From NCBI GenBank assembly GCA_035578905.1, contig JAQJVL010000287.1, forward strand, positions 606,001 to 670,000: 64,000 bases of DNA. Reading direction: 5' to 3'. Shown here piece by piece: positions 34,440-46,261 of this stretch (position 1 is the stretch's first letter; every line of letters begins with the position of its first letter). Source of the DNA: Stictocephala bisonia (taxonomy: Eukaryota; Arthropoda; Insecta; Hemiptera; Membracidae). The position numbers and the translations under genes were made by a program. Below the pieces are notes generated by a model. The model made no database searches. It saw nothing but the letters and a program-made list of their open reading frames with translations, and was not told where the DNA came from.

Positions 34440-35870
34440 TCGTTATTAATATATCCACTATTATACACTCAATAGAAACTTAATACTAGTAATCATTAAT
34501 TAACTCAATGTATTTAACAGTCAACATAATTGCACTAATCAATAAAAATCACAGTTAACTTTAACAACTAACGGTGTTAATAAACTGACAAATACTTGAA
34601 CGTACGGAAAGAGAGAGACCGCACAAATAAATAAATCTTCAATGAGAAAAAGGATTTTATGAAACAACGCTGTTAATACTGCCTTTAGACCCACCCCTCA
34701 GTTTCCGGGAATTCAATGTTTGCAGGCACGTTAGTACACAAAAGGCAGGCGAAATGAGTAGTAGCGCGGCTCGCCTTCTGAGATGTCTCTGCCTCTATCA
34801 GGCTTGACAATCACTGAAAATCAGACCAACACTATGTGGTTCGGATTCCACGTAAAGCTGTAGGTCCCTTAGTTGTCCTGGCTGTTGGACTATTAATAAA
34901 TTGCCCTTTTAAGAACATTCATATTCGTCTTAAAATACGCACAACGTTGTGTCGGCATCTCATTTGTAACAAGCATGCATACGGGGGACGGGCGCACCGC
35001 TAATGCGCACTAAAATTCAGATAGTCACCGAAATTGCGCACTTGGTTGAAAGGCCGCCTCTCGGACTCACAATTGCTGTATTATGCTTCTACCTTTCCGA
35101 GAACTCTTAGGCGTGGTTAAGCTAAGGTGCAAATCAATAACAACTGATTTGTCAAAACGCACTTATTTGACAATCCGAAGGCGGGGAGTTCTTGTAAACT
35201 AACATACGACTGATTATTTATTTAGCTGTCCATCTTCTTTTAAGAAAGTCCATTCTCTTACAAGTTCTAGTTCGGATTTCGGGAACTTCATTAGTATTTA
35301 GCCACACATATGTGTCTGCTTGTATGGATTTTAAAAATATATAACTTCAGTGAGCTCTTTTTGCTATACCGCCTTATTGTTGGAATTGTAGACCAATTAT
35401 TTATGGACATTGTTCCATATAGTAATTTGCTATCTTACGTGATAGTGGAATAATTTTAGTATGCTATAAAATGCGTATAAAATGTCAACAATTAAATATT
35501 TTCCTAGAGATCTTATGTATATCGCCTTATTTTTTATCTTAAAAAAATCAATTTAGTGAAAAAATAACGTCATCAAATCAAGTGAAATTGATAAAACGTG
35601 TATCGTGTTTCTAGCGCTTCCCCTTAGTCAGGTCTACACATTGCGGAATATTGCAGTACTGTTGCTTATGTTACGCGACTTAATAAGAAATATATTTTAC
35701 AATAAATATGTTTAATTGTTTATACTAGTTATAAATAAGTTTATAATACCAATACTCGTATTATAATCATTCCACACAAAAAAAAATCTCATTACTTTGA
35801 TTGTTCGGTACATGAAATATTTCATATTCAATACCAATAAACTAATTATTCATAGGAATTTCAGCGATAT
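34440..35870. other. No gene identified
   Basis: No domain or RNA gene recognised. Part of 34440-34700 probably belongs to the 5' flank of the mariner-type element. The rest is AT-rich with one CpG-richer stretch at about 34980-35090. Confidence 0.35.
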
Positions 35871-36500
35871 TTTAAAACTCGCTTCGCTCGTTGGGGCCTT
35901 CGCCCCCAAACCCCCTTTCAGTGTGAGCATATAGGCTACCCAAGATGATCACAGTTGTCAACCCAAGCTGATTTCGGCCCAAACTGATCAGGAATGCTAT
36001 CAAATTTGAACACGGTTAGTACTCAAGATAATATCAGATGCTACCCAATTTGATCAAGGCTGCCACCAAATGAAGCTGGAAGACCCAAGCCTCTCATGAA
36101 ATGAAACAAAATAAAATGAAAAAGTCATTATTTTATAAGACGAGGTTTAGACTCTACCTAACCTTTCGTAGAACACTGTCCTGGGTCCTTGAAGGGATGC
36201 CAGGCTCCATGGTCGGTCCGTGATATATAATAAATGCTACCTAATTTGATCACGGATTCTACCTAAGTTAATCACGGTATACTAAGTAAATCACGTGGAA
36301 ATCATTGATCACGGGGGCTACCCAAGTTGATGATAGATGGCAACCTAAGTTGAACACGAGGACTACATACGTTGATCAAAGGGCTACCTTCCTTGAACAC
36401 GTGTGTCTACACAAGTTGATTACGGTGGGGCTACCCAAATTAATTACGGGGGCTACCCAAGATGATAATGGTTGGTTACCCAAATTTATCAAGTAGGGCA
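35871..36500 (-). mobile_element. Minisatellite-bearing element, copy B
   Basis: Inverted relative to copy A. It starts with AACTCGCTTCGCTCGTTGGG then GCCTTCGCCCCCAAACCCCC, the complement of the conserved end of copies A and C. It continues into a degenerate repeat of about 22 bp based on GGCTACCCAAGTTGATCACG (about 35935-36490). The repeats are interrupted at about 36085-36235 by a non-repeat block that includes ATGAAACAAAATAAAATGAA, similar to the extra block in the fold-back at 5862-5900. No coding potential; class unknown. Confidence 0.65.
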
Positions 36501-36759
36501 GACAGAACGAAATTCTAAAACCAATCTATGTGGCAAGTGGTTGGTACTACTATTAAGCTAAGGTACAATTGTAAGGTTATTAATTTTTAATAAATATATT
36601 TTAATTTCCTTGTATTACAATACCAATACAATAGGCTTTTATAATATGTAATACAACAGCAATACAAGACCCATAATAAACACTCTCATTACATACCTCG
36701 TTTCATTATAATATTCAAACAATTTTCTTTAGCAATTATATTGTATGCGTGTATACGTA

Positions 36760-36840
36760 ATTGGGTAGATCATTTCCACTGTACGTGGGTGGGTGAGTTA
36801 TACCTAGAATACATATGTTGGTGGGTGGACGGGAACATTT
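36760..36840. repeat. Relic of the 36-bp minisatellite
   Basis: TTCCACTGTACGTGGGTGGG and a following TTGGTGGGTGGACGGG correspond to one or two degenerate inverted units of the array at 14791-14985. ATTACATACCTCGTTTC lies about 80 bp upstream, similar to a motif beside the relic at 27147-27222. Confidence 0.5.
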
Positions 36841-37419
36841 ATTATAATTATAACGGTTATTATTAGCCACCCTCCTAAACAAGTAAAATGGTATTGAAAG
36901 ACCAATACCGCATTCCAAGAGTCACCTTAGATACAAAACATATAGAATAACTGTGGTCATCACAATTGTTTCCTAATCCTATTTAAAAAATATAATTTAT
37001 TAGTCAAAAATAATATATTAAGCAATTTTTATTTAACCAAAACAATTGATTTATATAAACTTACAGTACGTACCACACTTCGCTCAATAAGGATTTTCTG
37101 TTAACCCATGAAAAAATATCATCACATTTAAATAAACTACACACAACAGTAATTTTAAAAGACTAATTAAAACATATTGTATCTATTAATCCCATACAAT
37201 GTACTTTATTATTATATCTAAGAGTATGCAGACGAATATTTGTTTTATTTTCAATAGAAATTATTGTGCAAGCATGAGCTCGTTATTGTAGTGTTAGCAG
37301 AGAGGGATGAAAATACATATGGCCAAAAACAGAACACGGGTTCTCTATTCGTCATCCCGCAACAAGCCAAGGAAGGGTTTAAAGTTAGAGTAAGACGTTA
37401 TCAGTCACCACCTACTTGT

Positions 37420-40400
37420 GGTTTACGTGTGGTGACTGATGGCGTGTTGTTTAGTACAAAGGCCCGTGTCAGCCTCTTGTGCTGTGGTTTACGTGTGGTG
37501 ACTGATGGCGTGATGTGAACGGCGTGTTGTTTAGTACAAAGGCCTGTGTCAGCCTCTTGTGCTGTGGTTTACGTGTGGTGACTGATGGCGTGATGTGAAC
37601 GGCGTGTTGTTTAGTACAAAGGCCTGTATCAGCTTCTTGTGCTGTGGTTTACGTGTGGTGACTGATGGCGTGATGTGAACGGCGTGTTGTTTAGTACAAA
37701 GGCCTGTGTCAGCCTCTTGTGCTGTGGTTTACGTGTGGTGACTGATGACGTTATGTGAATGTGAATGGCGTGTTGTTTAGTACAAAGGCCTGTTTCAGCC
37801 TCTTGTGCTGTGGTTTACGTGTGGTGACTGATGACGTTATGTCAATGGCGTGTTGTTTAGTACAAAGGCCTGTGCCAGCCTCTTGTGCTGTGGTTTACGT
37901 GTGGTGACTGATGACGTGATGTGAACGGCGTGTTGTTTAGTACAGAGGCCTGTGTCAGCCTTTTGTACTTTGGTTTACGTGTGGTGACTGATGGCGTTAT
38001 GTGAACGGCGTGTTGTTTAGTACAAAGGCCTGTGTCAGCCTCTTGTGCTGTAGTTTACGTGTGGTGACTGATGGCGTGATGTGAATGGCGTGTTGTTTAG
38101 TACAAAGGCCTGTGTCAGCCTTTTGTACTTTGGTTTACGTGTGGTGACTGATGGCGTTATGTGAACGGCGTGTTGTTTAGTACAAAGGCCCGTGTCAGCC
38201 TCTTGTGCTGTGGTTTACGTGTGGTGACTGATGGCGTGATGTGAATGGCGTGTTGTTTAGTACAAAGGCCTGTCTCAGCTTTTGTGCTGTGGTTTACGTG
38301 TGGTGACTGATGGCGTTATGTGAACGGCGTGTTGTTTAGTACAAAGGCCCGTGTCAGCCTCTTGTGCTGTGGTTTACGTGTGGTGACTGATGGCGTGATG
38401 TGAACGGCGTGTTGTTTAGTACAAAGGCCTGTGTCAGCCTCTTGTGCTGTAGTTTACGTGTGGTGACTGATGACGTGATGTGAACGGCGTGTTGTTTAGT
38501 ACAAAGGCCTGTGTCAGCCTCTTGTGCTGTGGTTTACCTGTGGTGACTGATGACGTGAATTGAACGGCGTGTTTTTAAGTACAAAGGCCTGTGTCAGCCT
38601 CTTGTGCTGTTGTTTACGTGTGGTGACTGATGACGTTATGTGAACGGCGTGTTGTTTAGTACAAAGGCCTGTGTCAGCTTTTGTGCTGTGGTTTACGTGT
38701 GGTGACTGATGGCGTGATGTGAACGGCGTGTTGTTTAGTACAAAGGCCTGTGTCAGCCTCTTGAGCTGTGGTTTACGTGTGGTGACTGATGGCGTGATGT
38801 GAACGGCGTGTTGTTTAGTACAAAGGCCTGTGTCAGCCTCTTGTGCTGTGGTTTACCTGTGGTGACTGATGGCGTGATGTGAACGGCGTGTTGTTTAGTA
38901 CAAAGGCCTGTGTCAGCCTCTTGTGCTGTGGTTTACGTGTGGTGACTGATGGCGTGATGTGAACGGCGTGTTGTTTAGTACAAAGGCCTGTGTCAGCCTC
39001 TTGTGCTGTAGTTTACGTGTGGTGACTGATGACGTGATGTGAACGGCGTGTTGTTTAGTACAAAGGCCTGTGTCAGCCTCTTGTGCTGTGGTTTACCTGT
39101 GGTGACTGATGACGTGAATTGAACGGCGTGTTTTTAAGTACAAAGGCCTGTGTCAGCCTCTTGTGCTGTTGTTTACGTGTGGTGACTGATGGCGTGATGT
39201 GAACGGCGTGTTGTTTAGTACAAAGGCCTGTGTCAGCCTCTTGTGCTGTGGTTTACGTGTGGTGACTGATGGCGTGATGTGAACGGCGTGTTGTTTAGTA
39301 CAAAGGCCTGTATCAGCTTCTTGTGCTGTGGTTTACGTGTGGTGACTGATGGCGTGATGTGAACGGCGTGTTGTTTAGTACAAAGGCCTGTGTCAGCCTC
39401 TTGTGCTGTGGTTTACGTGTGGTGACTGATGACGTTATGTGAATGTGAATGGCGTGTTGTTTAGTACAAAGGCCTGTGTCAGCCTCTTGTGCTGTGGTTT
39501 ACGTGTGGTGACTGATGACGTTATGTCAATGGCGTGTTGTTTAGTACAAAGGCCTGTGCCAGCCTCTTGTGCTGTGGTTTACGTGTGGTGACTGATGACG
39601 TGATGTGAACGGCGTGTTGTTTAGTACAGAGGCCTGTGTCAGCCTTTTGTACTTTGGTTTACGTGTGGTGACTGATGGCGTTATGTGAACGGCGTGTTGT
39701 TTAGTACAAAGGCCTGTGTCAGCCTCTTGTGCTGTAGTTTACGTGTGGTGACTGATGGCGTGATGTGAATGGCGTGTTGTTTAGTACAAAGGCCTGTGTC
39801 AGCCTTTTGTACTTTGGTTTACGTGTGGTGACTGATGGCGTTATGTGAACGGCGTGTTGTTTAGTACAAAGGCCCGTGTCAGCCTCTTGTGCTGTGGTTT
39901 ACGTGTGGTGACTGATGGCGTGATGTGAATGGCGTGTTGTTTAGTACAAAGGCCTGTCTCAGCTTTTGTGCTGTGGTTTACGTGTGGTGACTGATGGCGT
40001 TATGTGAACGGCGTGTTGTTTAGTACAAAGGCCCGTGTCAGCCTCTTGTGCTGTGGTTTACGTGTGGTGACTGATGGCGTGATGTGAACGGCGTGTTGTT
40101 TAGTACAAAGGCCTGTGTCAGCCTCTTGTGCTGTAGTTTACGTGTGGTGACTGATGACGTGATGTGAACGGCGTGTTGTTTAGTACAAAGGCCTGTGTCA
40201 GCCTCTTGTGCTGTGGTTTACCTGTGGTGACTGATGACGTGAATTGAACGGCGTGTTTTTAAGTACAAAGGCCTGTGTCAGCCTCTTGTGCTGTTGTTTA
40301 CGTGTGGTGACTGATGACGTTATGTGAACGGCGTGTTGTTTAGTACAAAGGCCTGTGTCAGCTTTTGTGCTGTGGTTTACGTGTGGTGACTGATGGCGTG

Positions 40401-41402
40401 ATGTGAACGGCGTATTGTTTAGTACAAAGGCCTGTGTCAGCCTCTTGAGCTGTGGTTTACGTGTGGTGACTGATGGCGTGATGTGAACGGCGTGTTGTTT
40501 AGTACAAAGGCCTGTGTCAGCCTCTTGTGCTGTGGTTTACCTGTGGTGACTGATGACGTGAATTGAACGGCGTGTTGTTTAGTACAAAGGCCTGTGTCAG
40601 CCTCTTGTGCTGTGGTTTACGTGTGGTGACTGATGACGTTATGTGAACGGCGTGTTGTTTAGTACAAAGGCCTGTGTCAGCCTCTTGTGCTGTAGTTTAC
40701 GTGTGGTGACTGATGACGTGATGTGAACGGCGTGTTGTTTAGTACAAAGGCCTGTGCCAGCCTCTTGTGCTGTGGTTTACGTGTGGTTACTTATGACGTG
40801 ATGTGAACGGCGTGTTTAGTACAAAGGCCTGTGTCAGCCTCTTGTGCTGTGGTTTACTTGTGGTTACTTATGACGTGATGTGAACGTCGTGTTGTTTAGT
40901 TCAAAGGCCTGTGTCAGCCTCTTGTGCTGTGGTATACGTGTGGTTACTTATGACGTGATGTGAACGTCGTGTTGTTTAGTTCAAAGGCCTGTGTCAGCCT
41001 CTTGTGCTGTGGTATACGTGTGGTGACTGATGACGTTATGTGAACGGCGTGTTGTTTAGTACAAAGGCCTGTGTCAGCTTTTGTGCTGTGGTTTACGTGT
41101 GGTGACTGATGAACGGCGTGTTGTTTAGTACAAAGGCCTGTGTCAGCCTCTTGTGCTGTGGTTTACCTGTGGTGACCGATGACGTGAATTGAACGGCGTG
41201 TTTTTAAGTACAAAGGCCTGTGTCAGCCTCTTGTGCTGTTGTTTACGTGTGGTGACTGATGACGTTATGTGAACGGCGTGTTGTTTAGTACAAAGGCCTG
41301 TGTCAGCCTCTTTGCTCTGGTTTACGTGTGGTGACTGATGACGTGATGTGAACGGCGTGTTGTTTAGTACAAAGGCCCGTGTCAGCCTCTTGTACTGTGG
41401 TT
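37420..41402. repeat. 80-bp satellite, about 50 copies, higher-order
   Basis: The unit runs from GGTTTACGTGTGGTGACTGA through GTGTTGTTTAGTACAAAGGC to CTCTTGTGCTGT; period 80. One strand is strongly G+T-rich. Units carry recurring variants (TGACGTGAATTGAACGG with GTTTTTAAGTAC; CTTTTGTACTTTGG; GTGAATGTGAATGG). The same order of variants is repeated at an exact spacing of 1,684 bp from about 37560 to at least 40450, with only a few differences, so a 21-unit block has been duplicated in tandem recently. The left edge has TCAGTCACCAC, the inverse of the in-unit GTGGTGACTGA. Each unit contains stops, so it is not coding. Confidence 0.98.
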
Positions 41403-43040
41403 CCCATACTGATGAGTTATCTGGCCCATTATGAAGTTCAAATCCTTGTTAGGCAACATGACCCGTTGCAGTTTAGATGGCTTTAATTTACTCTCAATTT
41501 CAAATCCAGTAACAATTATTTTAAGTTACAACAAAATTAAGTCGACTGTTTTCGAATTAAGTTTCTTATGCCAGCACGCTAAAGTCATTAATATCAAGAT
41601 TAAAATGTTTTAATATATAATATCCGAATATAATTCTGCAGAATAATTTTGTTAAAAGTGTAATATTGCCACTGTTCTGCCCATACTGAACGTTCATCCA
41701 GGTGGCCCTCGTCTAGCCTAGTGTAGTCATGCCTAGTATAGCCCGCAATAAATCAGTTTAGTAGATGCGCATTCTCAATGTGTCGGTGCTTACATCTGCA
41801 TGAAGCTATCACTTACTCGTCTGGAGGCTGTCACTCTTGGTCCTTGGGACTGTCTAAAATGTGTCGACAATATAGTGCAATATGCAGCAGTGGTCTATGT
41901 AATTATGTATTTTTTAATTGTATTTTCTCACTATTCAGGAATTCGCTAGAACCTACTTTTAAAATGTATCGTAATATCTCTGTACATAACATTAAAAAGG
42001 CGTCAAATCATAGTTAGAACTGTTGTCCAAACAACTATCTATCTCATGGAAAAGTGAACGACACACTAACTCTCAATCAGTTATTTTGTGTATTGTCACC
42101 GTCTGTTATACTGTATTTTATATACTGTATTTTCACATTTCTATTTGTGCTGACATACTCACTGCATCTTGGTATTCGATAAATGATAGTTCCTGTCGTA
42201 AGGTCATTTTTATTTAAACATTATTATCACAAAGCCTTATACGGGGTGTCTCTGGAATGCGCGGACACATAAGGTACTGAGTTTATGGTCCAAAATAAAG
42301 AAAAAGGTCCTGTAAATGCATATCCTAAAATGGTTCCTTCCCCAATTATCTACTATTGTCAGTGAAATACTGTAAATAATTTAATATTGTAATTTTACGC
42401 AATACAGATAATCTACTATTATTTGCAGTCAAGGTCGCATGCCGAGGCCAAAGACCTATTGTGTATCGAGCGTAGCAAGAATCGGGGTTGGCACGCGAAG
42501 CGTGAAGGGGTGTCCCCTAGTGTGATATTGCACTTAACGTTTCAAAATATTACTTTATATTTCAATCAGGTATTTTTGAACAGTTTTGGAAATATGTATG
42601 ATCAGCTATTTTTAAGATTGCAGGGGTTTACAAAAATTACAACAGACAATTTTGCAAAAGAGTAACAATTCTAGAATTTGGAGAGACTTCAAAACACAAC
42701 CTTCTTCATATTTGATAAAGTTTCACTGACTTATCTTTAGTACTTTTTGTTTTAGAAATTTGTAAAAATTAAGATTTACTCCAAAAGTGCTAAAATTTCG
42801 TGTTTTTTTCATACTTGCTATAAAAAAATTTTAGTCTTAAAAAAATAGGCAAGTTATATGAAATTTCGTAGAATACATAAGCTAAATTTTGGTGTATAAC
42901 GTAACGAAATCGGATGAGTATTTATTTTGTGGAAGTGGTTCAAACTCTAGTGCATTGCTTTTTGAATAGGATAGAAATTATTTTTATACAATTGTATCGA
43001 GGAAGTTGTTGGAGAGATCTATAATATAGATAGTGGCTGC
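41403..43040. other. No gene; possible Helitron-like end at about 42525
   Basis: AT-rich and unassigned. At 42465-42526 the text GCACGCGAAGCGTG followed by GGGGTGTCCCCTAGT forms two short hairpins ending in CTAG-T, which resembles a Helitron 3' terminus. The matching 5' end was not found. Confidence 0.3.
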
Positions 43041-43043
43041 TAA

Positions 43044-43718
43044 GGGCTGCTTCACACTAACTCAACAGGTCGTTTATACGTTTATCTTGTCGGAAACGAC
43101 ACATGAGTAGGCCCGTTAAGCTGGACCGACTTTCAACCAACACGACACTCTTGATCATATAATTGATTAGTTATCGCAGTGTCGTATAGTTGAGAATCAA
43201 TGGTTCGGTTAAAGTTGTTATATTTTATGGTAGTATTCAGACAAATCTAGGATAGGAGAGGGGCATAGACTGCATTTGGTACACCCTATCAATTAGAGGA
43301 GAAGTGAAATTGTGGAGTTATATACTTTTTGAGGACTTACGAAATGGTGGTGACAAGTTCTTTAAAATACTACTTGCACCAACGTAATGCGAAATTCTTA
43401 ATATATTGTGTCCATGATCACACTCAAACAAAACACAATGTGTTGCACTCGTCAAACAACAGTGTTATAGCAGCAGAAGCAGATAGTCGTGTCGGAGCAG
43501 TATGTACAGTCGCAACAGCTCGCAGCGCCCTCAAGTCGTTTGAACGACACCGACTGTCGGGATGTCTTAGCCCCCTCGACAGCAGTACGAGGGTCGTGAG
43601 TCGGCTTCACGACCATGATATTTGTCGGCCCAGTGTGAAGTGGCACATATCCTCTTTGACCCAAGGAGCGGGTAAACGACACGCATCACATTTCAGTCGT
43701 TGCAGTGTGAAACGGACC
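43044..43718. mobile_element. Harbinger-like MITE, 675 bp
   Basis: The left end GGGCTGCTTCACACT and the complement of the right end, GGTCCGTTTCACACT, match at 11 of 15 positions and are flanked by TAA on both sides (43041-43043 and 43719-43721), the 3-bp target of PIF/Harbinger. The interior is rich in CGACA/TGTCG motifs and has no transposase. The frames at 43329-43721 and 43452-43682 run through it without family similarity. Confidence 0.6.
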
Positions 43719-43789
43719 TAAGGCTTCGGACTGCGGAGGCCAAGATTCCCCGACTGAGCTAACGGCCGGTACATCACTCGTTAAATAAA

Positions 43790-44311
43790 GTTCACGCACA
43801 GGCCGCCGGCCGCGCCGAGCACTGATTGACAGCTCATCTGCTCTGTTCGGTGTTATGGGCAAATTTTGTCACAACTGTATCACCCCAAGCGGAGCGGCGA
43901 ACCGAGCACCGTCTCGTAACATTTTGGCCTAATCACAACTCTGAGAAACTATATCGACTGAAGATCACATCCCCTACAGTTCTTTCTCAAGTGTTGTGTC
44001 GTAGTGTTGAGTTGTGTCTAGTTGTTTGTTATTTTCAATATATCTACGTGGCTAATCCACAGACTACTGCATTGGCTGCATATGTATCTCCATTTAGCCA
44101 CGACCAAAACAAGACACGCGTTGAGGTGCGTGAATACACCAATAGATGTGTATTCATTGGTTTAAATAGCCTAGGCCTACTAGAAAGAAAAACATACTAT
44201 TGTACATGCTCGTATTTATATTTAACAAATTTTGGTTATAAAAAAAACGTACTATTATCAACAACTTTGAAATACGTTGAGTAACAAACACAACAAAAAT
44301 GTAAGTGTGAG
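43790..44311 (+). promoter_or_regulatory. Candidate CpG-rich promoter and 5' exon
   Basis: GC-rich start (GGCCGCCGGCCGCGCCGAGC at about 43801) followed by a less GC-rich transcribed-looking stretch and a consensus splice donor, GTGAG then GTAAGTACC, at 44311/44312. A 152-codon frame (43826-44284) lies inside but starts at a non-ATG codon and resembles nothing known. Could be a non-coding first exon or part of an unrecognised TE. Confidence 0.25.
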
Positions 44312-44550
44312 GTAAGTACCAGACGGTGATCAATAACAATTCAGAGGCAATAATATATAATATAACACTACCAGACATAGTTTAAGCAAAGATATATTAT
44401 TTATACATTTTAATAATACAATACAGGGCGGCTTTTGTAACCGTCGATAAACATATTTGTCTTCACTCCACTCCATAACTGAGCTTTTACAACTACACTA
44501 AACTTACTACAACTATACCAAACTAAACAAATACACTTATATCAAATGGA

Positions 44551-44574
44551 CTATCAAACAAAATTGTTTGATAG
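44551..44574. repeat. Near-perfect 24-bp palindrome
   Basis: CTATCAAACAA and TTGTTTGATAG are perfect inverse complements separated by AA. It lies 5 bp left of the small MITE at 44580-44710 and may mark its insertion target or be part of an outer element. Confidence 0.7.
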
Positions 44575-44579
44575 TAAAG

Positions 44580-44710
44580 CCCGCCACACACTACCTAGCC
44601 GAGCGCCGAGCATCTGGGCGAGTAGAGCCCCGAACCATTAGTTGTCGGTTTTCCCTGACGCATCAAAGGGATGTTACAGCTAGGCGCTCGGCGCGGTAGT
44701 GTGTGGTAGG
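44580..44710. mobile_element. Short MITE, 131 bp
   Basis: The left arm CCGCCACACACTACCTAGCC continuing GAGCGCC pairs with the right arm (complement CCTACCACACACTACCGCGC and on), about 31 bp with few mismatches. The core is about 70 bp. No clear target-site duplication was found. The CACACACTACC terminus marks a family that could be searched elsewhere. Confidence 0.7.
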
Positions 44711-45199
44711 TTCGTAACATCGTACCGTAACTTGCTTCCCTAACAATAAAAGCTACATCTAGCACTTATGGTTTACTGTATGTGTTGTTTATTAGTCAAT
44801 TTGTTACTAGTTGTAATAAGTTTATTGTAGTTTTAATTGGCTTAAAGTAATAGTTCAGTGATGGAGTGGAGGACGAAGATACATAGTATTTATCGAGGGT
44901 TGCAAAAGACGCTCTCTTGTGTTATTTAGATCTCTTTTGGTAATATGGTGGTAAAGTTATTGTATATACTACCGCTTACATACTGAAACTTCAGAGTCGG
45001 CGCAATACTGTACCACCATTTCTTCATTGCAGATATTTTTCTTACCAACATCTATCATTCCTTCCCTATTGATAATTATTGCTAAATGAAGATAAATGCA
45101 TGCAGCCGCTGCTATTTTCTGTGAACTAGCCATGTATAATTTGTGAAACTGTAACAGCTATACAAAATACAATACAACAACACAGCACTTGAAATTGAA

Positions 45200-46067
45200 T
45201 TAAAGCACGTGACCTGCAGTCGATATACTTAACCAGAGTTGTCGATATAACTTAAAAGATGTTATGAGGCGATTCTCAGCTCGGTGTGTTTCATTCAAGA
45301 CTGCTTTTATTTGTGTTAAAACAGTGCTTAAATCTTCGAAGGTGAGAGCTGCTGATCCAACTATCCTCCGGTAATGGTGCTTAAGGGATTTACCTGCTGC
45401 TTCCCATAAGCCTCCCATGTCTGGGGCAGTTCATGAAGAAGGGTCAAATGAAGCTCCATTTGATTCAATCTTGTATTGCCGCTTTTGAGATGGCTGTTGC
45501 TTCCTTCTCGAAGAAATTGTACAACTGTTGCAGCTGTCTCTTGGCTCCGACGAACGTTGTTCCGTTGTCAGATGGCATGTTTGATTAACACTTGTTTGGT
45601 TAATTTCCCCCTCCAGCTTCCCTCCTACCACCCAACCTAATCTGGTTTTCTGCAATGTTGGATAGCCCTTTGTCTTTAGTTGTCCTATCCAGATTATGTC
45701 AAATAATATTTCTTGGCCTATCAGCAAGTCAATGCGACCAGGGCTGGCAAAGCCAGGGTCTGCCAAGGTTATGTGGCCAGGTATTTTGAACACTTCAATG
45801 TTGACCTGTTCTCTGGGTAAGTCATTTGTAATTTTTCGGACAACCACAAATGACAAGTTTGTTTTGTAGCTGGTAACTCAAGACCTAACCAAAGAAGTAG
45901 TTGGTTCCACTCATGCTCATTGGAACATTGTTCGCACCAACAATTTGGCACACGTTTTTGATTTTACATAGTCCTAAGGTTTGACACACGTTTTCAGTCA
46001 TGAAGCAAGACTGTGAACCGTTATCAAGCAAGGTTCGGCATCTTAGCTGTTTTCCTGTGGGACTCAA
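45200..46067 (-). pseudogene. pol: BEL/Pao pol remnant: protease, linker, integrase end
   Basis: Protease: CRTLLDNGSQSCFMTENVC (about 46043-45987), carrying the aspartic-protease D-x-G box, followed by TLGLCKIKN. The linker contains DLLIGQEILFDIIWIGQLKT and TRLGWVVGGKLEGEINQTS. After a stop the integrase tail appears: MGGLWEAAGKSLKHHYRRIV, then TFEDLSTVLTQIKAVLNETH, after which similarity ends. RT and RNase H, most of the integrase core and its C-terminal domain are absent. Confidence 0.85.
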
Positions 46068-46261
46068 GGTCTACCAGTGCTGTAGACAGCAGGACTTGAT
46101 GTGGGTTCTGATGATGAGTAGCCGTGTGTACACTTACTACTTCGTTTTTCTTTTCACGAGCGTGAACATTTATAGATCCTGCAGAAACTTCTTTCAGTGA
46201 TGTTTCCTGAGAAGAGTATTATGTTTTTGTTGCATATTCTACAGCCTCATGAAGAACATTC

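Noticed and set aside
37264..37518. An 84-codon gene at the left edge of the 80-bp satellite
   Set aside because: A third of it is satellite sequence and the unique part is unrecognised; it may be chance. Not excluded as an exon remnant.
43452..43682. Genes within the 43044-43718 MITE (frames on both strands)
   Set aside because: The frames are bounded by a TAA-flanked inverted-repeat element and have no family similarity.
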